NCBI GenBank assembly: GCA_006227805.1 | Contig: SBFT01000308.1 | Location: 1-9,678, forward strand | Direction of reading: 5' to 3' | DNA from: Paracoccaceae bacterium | GTDB taxonomy: Bacteria; Pseudomonadota; Alphaproteobacteria; Rhodobacterales; Rhodobacteraceae | Length of the DNA stretch: 9,678 nucleotides | Shown: positions 6,028 through 9,678 of the stretch, piece by piece | Numbering within the stretch: the stretch's first letter is position 1 | Layout of the letters: each line of letters starts with the position of its first letter | Translations under genes and position numbers: made by a program | The notes under the pieces: model-generated | What the model saw: the letters and a program-made list of their open reading frames with translations, nothing else | The model's database searches: none | What the model was told of the DNA's origin: nothing

Positions 6028-6642
6028 TCAGTTGCCGCCGTTGGCCTGGACCACGTCCACCATGTCATACCCGGCGGTGAAGCCGGACAGGGACATGTTC
6101 AGCACCACCTGCTGGTCCGGCGCGGGCGCGGGCACGATCGTGACCCGGGCCGAGTTGCCCCTGCGGAAGGCCTCGATATCGGCCTCGGTGAAGCCGATCT
6201 GCGCGACGCAGCCCAGTTGCGTGCAGAAGGAATAATTGTAGCGCTTGCCCTGGCCGCCATCGACCGCGATCGAGACCTGCGCCGTCAGCAGGGTTTCCAG
6301 CGGCACGATGATCGTCCCGCCCGCCACGGCCTGGCCGCCGCCTTCCAGCCGGAACAGCGAGATTTCGCCCAGAGTGTTGCCGTTCTCGTCCTTCAGCAAC
6401 TGCAGCAGCGAACAGGGATCGGTCTCGGCCTCGGTCTTGATGCAGGCCAGCGTCCAGTCGCCGCTCTGCTCCTTGGCGTAGCGCTCGCCCAGTTGCGGCC
6501 CTTCCGGCTGCCCCAGGTCGAGTTGCGACGCCGCGCCGCCGCCGGTCTGGGCTTGCGTCTGCGTATCGGAGGTCTGCGCCGCCAGAGGGGCGGTCGATGC
6601 AAACAATGCCAGGACGGCGGCCTTCATCCAATGATCTGTCAT
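6028..6642 (-). CDS. Exported invasion-associated locus B (IalB) family protein
   Basis: This 204-aa periplasmic protein belongs to the IalB family, named from Bartonella. In free-living alphaproteobacteria its members are common and their biochemical role is unknown. Residues 1-22 form a signal peptide (MTDHWMKAAVLALFASTAPLAA). A Gln/Thr/Gly-rich linker follows (23-45). The IalB domain runs from about 58 to 188: GDWTLACIK, then CSLLQLL, then YNYSFCTQLGCVAQIGF. The four cysteines (67, 77, 140, 145) fit two disulfides. I chose ATG 6642 because it opens a good signal peptide. The ATG at 6627 (MKAAVLALF) is a credible alternative, since neither has a strong ribosome binding site. An open frame upstream to 6771 lacks export features and is rejected. 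The gene faces the ketosynthase gene and is probably monocistronic. Confidence 0.88.
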   Translation of the reverse strand: MTDHWMKAAVLALFASTAPLAAQTSDTQTQAQTGGGAASQLDLGQPEGPQLGERYAKEQSGDWTLACIKTEAETDPCSLLQLLKDENGNTLGEISLFRLEGGGQAVAGGTIIVPLETLLTAQVSIAVDGGQGKRYNYSFCTQLGCVAQIGFTEADIEAFRRGNSARVTIVPAPAPDQQVVLNMSLSGFTAGYDMVDVVQANGGN

Positions 6643-6679
6643 GTAACTCACTTGGCTTTGGAGACGTGTCGACCTCGGG

Positions 6680-6707
6680 TCTATCACGCCCGCCGGGGGA
6701 TTGTCAG
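6680..6707 (-). promoter_or_regulatory. Possible promoter of the IalB-family gene
   Basis: On the minus strand, CTGACA (6702-6707, 5 of 6 matches to the -35 consensus) is separated by 16 bp from GATAGA (6680-6685, a partial -10, preceded by GT). Transcription would begin near 6673, leaving a leader of about 30 nt. The -10 is poor, so this is a candidate only. Confidence 0.3.
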
Positions 6708-6780
6708 GCCCGATTTGTCCTGCGGCAATGTCACGCCACCGTGAGGCCCTCGGGGACAGCCTGCCCGGCATGGCGCATCG

Positions 6781-6805
6781 AAAAAGGGGACCGCAGGGCC
6801 CCCTT
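6781..6805 (-). terminator. Minus-strand intrinsic terminator without a gene upstream
   Basis: Read on the minus strand, AAGGGGGCC pairs with GGTCCCCTT around a CTGC loop (6784-6805), including one G-U pair, and T-residues continue to 6781. On the plus strand the G-U position becomes an A-C mismatch and no T-run follows directly, so the signal is strand-specific. No minus-strand protein gene ends here; the next one (IalB family) begins 138 bp further on. Confidence 0.7.
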
Positions 6806-6849
6806 GATCTACTTTTGTCTCCCCGTCGGACTGGCCGACTTAGTTTTGT
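6781..6849 (-). ncRNA. Candidate small RNA of about 70 nt
   Basis: A minus-strand transcript from the candidate promoter at 6856-6884 would begin near 6849 and end at the T-run near 6781. It would contain a first hairpin (GTCGG/CCGAC, 6825-6839, 5-nt loop), an unpaired A/G-rich linker of about 19 nt, and the terminator hairpin. That is a common layout for a trans-acting bacterial small RNA. It matches no RNA family I know. It could instead be an attenuated leader for the IalB gene, which lies downstream on the same strand. Confidence 0.4.
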
Positions 6850-6855
6850 GACGGA

Positions 6856-6884
6856 ACGTTACGAAAGGCCAATGCGCCGGTCAA
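6856..6884 (-). promoter_or_regulatory. Possible promoter for the small RNA
   Basis: On the minus strand, TTGACC (6879-6884, 5 of 6 matches to the -35 consensus) lies 17 bp from TAACGT (6856-6861, 3 of 6 matches to the -10). The spacing is optimal and the position fits a start near 6849. The weak -10 keeps confidence low. Confidence 0.35.
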
Positions 6885-6971
6885 CAGGCTTGAGGCGGGT
6901 TTTTGCCCCCCTGGCACGGATTTTCCCGTTCCAAATTCACGAGTTAACGAGTTTTGACGCTGATCGGCGAC

Positions 6972-6998
6972 AAAAAAAGCCGCGCCCGAAGGCGCGGC
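6972..6998 (-). terminator. Very strong minus-strand terminator with UUCG loop
   Basis: On the minus strand GCCGCGCC pairs with GGCGCGGC (6979-6998, 8 bp) around a TTCG tetraloop closed by C-G, followed by seven T (6972-6978). The extra-stable C(UUCG)G loop and the T-run both exist only on the minus strand. There is no minus-strand gene before it; the DNA upstream is the leader of the plus-strand ATPase gene. Confidence 0.88.
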
Positions 6999-7065
6999 CA
7001 GTCTGACAGGGAGGAAGTCCATCCGCGACACGAGGGGGACCCGCATCGCGAACAAGGGGACTATC
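6972..7065 (-). ncRNA. Candidate small RNA ending at the UUCG terminator
   Basis: A transcript must reach the terminator at 6972-6998 from the right. Its body would have a hairpin (CGCGA/TCGCG, 7024-7050, with inner GGG/CCC pairs). It would also have an unpaired CTTCCTCCC (7009-7017), which is complementary to a Shine-Dalgarno sequence, just before the terminator. Several alphaproteobacterial small RNAs carry such anti-Shine-Dalgarno motifs. I find no good promoter, so the 5' end (given as about 7065) is a guess. It would be antisense to the leader of the ATPase mRNA if that starts further left. Confidence 0.3.
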
Positions 7066-7070
7066 GCAGG

Positions 7071-7085
7071 CAAAGGTTAACTTTG
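7071..7085. promoter_or_regulatory. Inverted repeat upstream of the ATPase gene
   Basis: CAAAG (7071-7075) and CTTTG (7081-7085) are inverted copies around a 5-bp AT-rich centre. They lie about 43 bp before the GTG start, next to TATGGT (7086-7091), which could be a -10. No matching -35 is visible. It is a possible operator or chance symmetry. Confidence 0.2.
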
Positions 7086-7111
7086 TATGGTCAAACGGGT
7101 GTGACACGGGC

Positions 7112-7118
7112 AAGGAGG
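7112..7118 (+). promoter_or_regulatory. Strong ribosome binding site fixing the GTG start
   Basis: AAGGAGG at 7112-7118 lies 9 nt before GTG 7128. It is a near-perfect Shine-Dalgarno and decides the start of the HerA/YjgR-like gene over the much earlier in-frame TTG at 6954. Confidence 0.85.
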
Positions 7119-7127
7119 CTGGGCCAG

Positions 7128-8681
7128 GTGCAGGACGGGGTATTCATCGGTGGCGGCGGTCCCGAGTATGGGGAAAGGCAGTTTCTTTCGCTGCAATACG
7201 CGAACCGGCACGGGCTGATCGCCGGGGCCACGGGGACCGGCAAGACGGTGACGTTGCAGATCATGGCGGAGGGGTTTTCCTCCGCCGGCGTTCCGGTCTT
7301 CCTGTCGGATGTGAAGGGCGATCTGTCGGGCCTCGCGGCCGCCGGCAGCCCCGAGAGCAAGCTGCACCAGCCCTTCACCGAACGCGCCGCCAGGATCGGC
7401 CTCGAGGATTTCTCGTATCGGGCCTTTCCGGTCACGTTCTGGGATCTCTTCGGCGACCAGGGCCACCCGGTGCGCACCACGGTGTCGGAAATGGGCCCGC
7501 TGCTGCTGTCGCGGCTGCTGGAACTGACCGAGGCGCAGGAAGGCATCCTGAACATCGCCTTCCGCATCGCGGACGAGGAAGGGCTGCCGCTTCTGGACCT
7601 CAAGGACCTCCAGTCGCTGCTGGTCTGGCTGGGCGAGAACCGCGACAGGCTCGGCTTGCGCTACGGCAATATCCCGGTCGCCTCGGTGGGCGCCATCCAG
7701 CGCCGGCTCCTCGTGCTGGACAACCAGGGCGGCACGGGCTTCTTCGGCGAACCGGCGCTGGCGCTTGCGGACCTGATGCGCACCGACGCGCAGGGGCGGG
7801 GGATGATCAACATCCTCGCCGCGGACCGGCTGATGGGCTCGCCCGGGCTCTATGCGACGTTCCTGCTCTGGCTTCTGTCCGAGCTTTTCGAGGAACTCCC
7901 CGAGGTGGGCGATCCGGACAAACCCAGGCTCGTCTTCTTCTTCGACGAGGCGCACCTTCTCTTCGACGACGCGCCCAAGGCGCTGATCGACAAGGTGGAA
8001 CAGGTGGCGCGCCTGATCCGCTCGAAGGGGGTCGGCGTCTATTTCATCACCCAGAACCCCGCCGACGTCCCCGAGGACATCCTGGGCCAGCTGGGCAATC
8101 GCGTTCAGCACGCGCTGCGCGCCTTCACCGCCAGGGACCGCAAGGACCTCAAGCTGGCCGCCCAGACCTATCGCGAGAACCCGCGCTTCTCGACCGAGGA
8201 CGCGATCCGCGACGTGGGCGTGGGCGAAGCCGTCACCTCGATGCTGCAGAAGAAGGGCGTGCCGGGTGTCGTGGAGCGCACGCTGATCCGTCCGCCATCC
8301 TCGCGGCTGGGTCCGATCTCGCCCGAGGAACGCCGCGCGATCCTGGCGGCCTCGGACCTGGCGGGGAAATACGACACGCCGCTTGACCGCCGCTCGGCCT
8401 TCGAGATCCTCCAGGCCCGCGCCGACGAGGCCGCCCGCGCCGCCGAGGAAGCCGAAGCCGCCGAAGCCCGCGCCGAGGCGCAGGAAAGGGAGGAGCGCGA
8501 ATTCAACGCCGCCCGCCGCTATACCGGCGCGCGCGTCGAACGCTCGACCTCGCGGCGGTCGTCCAGCCAGGATCAGAGCTTCGGGGAATCGATGACTAAG
8601 ATGGTGGTGAAGGAACTGACCGGCACCACCGGCCGGCGGATCGTGCGCGGCATCCTGGGCAGTCTCTTCAAGGGGCGCTGA
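7128..8681 (+). CDS. HerA/YjgR-type P-loop ATPase (DUF853)
   Basis: This 517-aa cytoplasmic ATPase belongs to the DUF853/YjgR group of the HerA-FtsK superfamily. Its members resemble DNA-translocating helicases, but the cellular job of YjgR is not established. The N-terminus VQDGVFIGGG is followed by QYANRHGLIAGATGTGKTVT with Walker A at 33-40, and by VFLSDVKGDLSGLA (58-70). Walker B is RLVFFFDEAHLLF (267-279, D273-E274), with a sensor-like VYFITQNPADVP (304-315). The last third has an Ala/Glu/Arg-rich, probably coiled-coil stretch (about 425-462), a Ser/Arg-rich patch (471-484), then a conserved-looking C-terminal tail (TGRRIVRGILGSLFKGR). The length is typical of YjgR. The partners HerA usually has (NurA, Sir2-like) are absent, so an anti-phage role is not indicated. 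The GTG start is set by AAGGAGG 9 nt upstream. The gene stands alone and converges on livM. Confidence 0.9.
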   Translation: MQDGVFIGGGGPEYGERQFLSLQYANRHGLIAGATGTGKTVTLQIMAEGFSSAGVPVFLSDVKGDLSGLAAAGSPESKLHQPFTERAARIGLEDFSYRAFPVTFWDLFGDQGHPVRTTVSEMGPLLLSRLLELTEAQEGILNIAFRIADEEGLPLLDLKDLQSLLVWLGENRDRLGLRYGNIPVASVGAIQRRLLVLDNQGGTGFFGEPALALADLMRTDAQGRGMINILAADRLMGSPGLYATFLLWLLSELFEELPEVGDPDKPRLVFFFDEAHLLFDDAPKALIDKVEQVARLIRSKGVGVYFITQNPADVPEDILGQLGNRVQHALRAFTARDRKDLKLAAQTYRENPRFSTEDAIRDVGVGEAVTSMLQKKGVPGVVERTLIRPPSSRLGPISPEERRAILAASDLAGKYDTPLDRRSAFEILQARADEAARAAEEAEAAEARAEAQEREEREFNAARRYTGARVERSTSRRSSSQDQSFGESMTKMVVKELTGTTGRRIVRGILGSLFKGR

Positions 8682-8688
8682 GGCGCGG

Positions 8689-8711
8689 GGGGCACACCCC
8701 TCGCGTGCCCC
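8689..8711 (+). terminator. Hairpin after the ATPase gene
   Basis: GGGGCAC (8689-8695) pairs perfectly with GTGCCCC (8705-8711) around a 9-nt loop, 7 bp after the stop codon. No T-run follows, so it may be a weak terminator or 3'-end stabiliser. Confidence 0.45.
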
Positions 8712-8743
8712 TCCGGGGATAGTCCAAGCGGCAAAGGATTTAC

Positions 8744-8785
8744 CACGCCCCCCGAACCGCGTCCCGACGCGGCGCAGGGGGCGTG
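8744..8785 (-). terminator. Long hairpin at the end of livM
   Basis: CACGCCCCC (8744-8752) pairs perfectly with GGGGGCGTG (8777-8785). Inside it, CCGCGT (8757-8762) pairs with ACGCGG (8767-8772), separated from the outer stem by a 4x4 internal loop. The structure begins 5 bp after the livM stop codon on the minus strand. The sequence that follows (GTAAATCCTTTG) is only moderately T-rich, so termination is likely but not textbook. Confidence 0.55.
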
Positions 8786-8790
8786 CGGTG

Positions 8791-9678
8791 TCACTTCTCG
8801 GGCATCAGGCCGCGCGGGCTGAACCGCAGCACCAGGAGCAGGATCAGGCCCATGGTGAAGAGCCGCATATGCGCGGCGCTGTCCAGCAGATGCACCTTCA
8901 GCCAGCTGCCATCGGCCATTCCGGCGGTGATCGTCTGCATCAGCCACAGGCCGATCGGCTCGACCTGGACCCAGAGGAACCAGATCAGGAACCCGCCCAG
9001 GACGGCGCCGAAATTGTTGCCCGATCCGCCCACGATCACCATCACCCAGATCAGGAAGGTGAAGCGCAGCGGCTGATAGGACCCCGGCGTCAACTGGCCG
9101 TCGAGCGTGGTCATCATGGCGCCCGCGATCCCGCAGATGGCGCTGCCCAGGATGAAGATCTGCAGGTGACGCGCGGTGACGTCCTTGCCCATCGCCTCGG
9201 ACGAGACCTCGTTGTCGCGGATCGCGCGCATCATGCGGCCCCAGGGCGATTTCAGCGCCAGCTGCGCCATGACCAGGATCACGATCAGCACCGCGGTGAA
9301 CAGAAGCGAATAGCCCAGCTTGACATAGATAGACGAGGCCGTGACCGGATCGAAGCCCATGCTGGTGACGCGCTCGACGAAGGCGGGATCGTTCTGCAGA
9401 TCGACCTCGAAGGGAACCGGGCGGGGCAGGCCGATCACGTTCTTGACGCCGCGCGCCAGCCAGTCCTCGTTCTTCAGGACCGCGATGACGATCTCGGCGA
9501 TGCCCAGCGTGGCGATGGCCAGATAGTCCGACCGCAGGCCCAGCGCCGTCTTGCCGATCACCCAGGCGGCACCCGCCGCCAGCAGGTCGCCCACCGGCCA
9601 GGCCACCAGCACCGGCAGGCCCAGCCCGCCCAGGTAGCCCGTGCTGGCGGGGTTGACCGCCTCGATCGCCATCTTGGC
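8791..9678 (-). CDS. livM: Branched-chain amino acid ABC transporter permease LivM (5' end outside window)
   Basis: This is one of two inner-membrane permeases of a LivFGHM-type importer for branched-chain amino acids or related substrates. About 295 codons are visible, and the frame runs off the right edge. An internal Met lies at 9672, but the codons before it (Lys, Ala) stay open, and LivM proteins normally have several more membrane helices ahead of this point. I therefore treat it as partial. The LivM motif GLRSDYLAIATLGIAEI is present, followed by long hydrophobic segments (for example YSLLFTAVLIVILVMAQLAL), the cytoplasmic loop SPWGRMMRAIRDNEVSSEAMG, the Gly-rich VGGSGNNFGAVLGG, and the C-terminal FSPRGLMPEK. 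It is probably part of a liv operon whose other genes lie to the right. A urea or amide transporter permease of the same family is the main alternative. Confidence 0.88.
   Translation of the reverse strand, partial: AKMAIEAVNPASTGYLGGLGLPVLVAWPVGDLLAAGAAWVIGKTALGLRSDYLAIATLGIAEIVIAVLKNEDWLARGVKNVIGLPRPVPFEVDLQNDPAFVERVTSMGFDPVTASSIYVKLGYSLLFTAVLIVILVMAQLALKSPWGRMMRAIRDNEVSSEAMGKDVTARHLQIFILGSAICGIAGAMMTTLDGQLTPGSYQPLRFTFLIWVMVIVGGSGNNFGAVLGGFLIWFLWVQVEPIGLWLMQTITAGMADGSWLKVHLLDSAAHMRLFTMGLILLLVLRFSPRGLMPEK

Larger units (their letters stand above)
6643..7127. other. 485-bp non-coding gap holding minus-strand terminators
   Basis: I see no credible protein gene here. From left to right it contains a possible promoter for the IalB gene (6680-6707), a minus-strand terminator (6781-6805) with a possible promoter upstream (6856-6884), a very strong second minus-strand terminator (6972-6998), a candidate RNA body (to about 7065), a 5-5 inverted repeat (7071-7085) and the ribosome binding site of the ATPase gene. 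Open frames that cross the gap run through the terminators and resemble nothing known. Confidence 0.7.

Noticed and set aside
5197..6744. Plus-strand open frame (515 codons) crossing the ketosynthase gene, the hairpin and the IalB gene
   Set aside because: It overlaps two well-supported genes in other frames and its translation is Arg/Gly-rich without motifs.
7009..7017. GGGAGGAAG on the plus strand as a ribosome binding site for a small gene
   Set aside because: No ATG, GTG or TTG lies at a suitable distance downstream, so it is more plausible as a minus-strand pyrimidine motif.
6954..7127. Upstream extension of the ATPase gene to TTG 6954
   Set aside because: The translated part is Arg-rich, crosses the minus-strand terminator and is unlike DUF853 N-termini. 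AAGGAGG clearly serves GTG 7128.
7128..8681. Anti-phage defence locus based on a HerA-like ATPase
   Set aside because: No Sir2, NurA, nuclease or other defence partner is adjacent, and the protein fits the housekeeping-like DUF853/YjgR group.

Overview
The window is about 9.7 kb of GC-rich chromosome. Its gene content points to an alphaproteobacterium of the Rhodobacteraceae/Paracoccaceae type, possibly Paracoccus-like. The clues are a VPLPA-CTERM protein, an IalB-family protein, an LpxD-ACP-ketosynthase cassette and a LivM-type permease. The assignment rests on recalled protein families, not on any search. I see no mobile element, CRISPR array, tRNA or rRNA.

Left part (1-3306): a small secreted VPLPA-CTERM protein (plus) converges on a Tat-exported M15/DUF882 (YcbK/MepK-like) murein peptidase (minus). 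A terminator hairpin lies on each strand between them. The peptidase gene is divergent from a large periplasmic L,D-transpeptidase of the YcbB/LdtD type, with a 314-bp intergenic region rich in inverted repeats. The pair suggests opposed activities on peptidoglycan: one enzyme forms 3-3 cross-links, the other probably cuts cross-links. The transpeptidase carries a 15-bp in-frame tandem repeat (Leu-Ala-Gln-Ser-Asn) exactly at the end of its signal peptide.

Middle (3351-5962): three closely spaced plus-strand genes form a likely operon: an LpxD-like acyltransferase, a dedicated 86-aa acyl carrier protein, and a FabF-superfamily ketosynthase. The LpxD homologue keeps the main catalytic His but has Asn where my recalled E. 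coli LpxD has its second active-site His. The set looks like a specialised module that makes and transfers one acyl chain, probably for lipid A or another envelope lipid.

Right part (6028-9678): an exported IalB-family protein (minus), a 485-bp gap, a HerA/YjgR-type (DUF853) P-loop ATPase (plus, GTG start decided by a strong ribosome binding site), and the 3' part of a LivM-type permease (minus) cut by the window edge. The gap holds two strong intrinsic terminators, both on the minus strand and neither following any recognisable gene. I read these as the 3' ends of one or two unannotated small RNAs. This and the acyl cassette are the parts most worth a second look.
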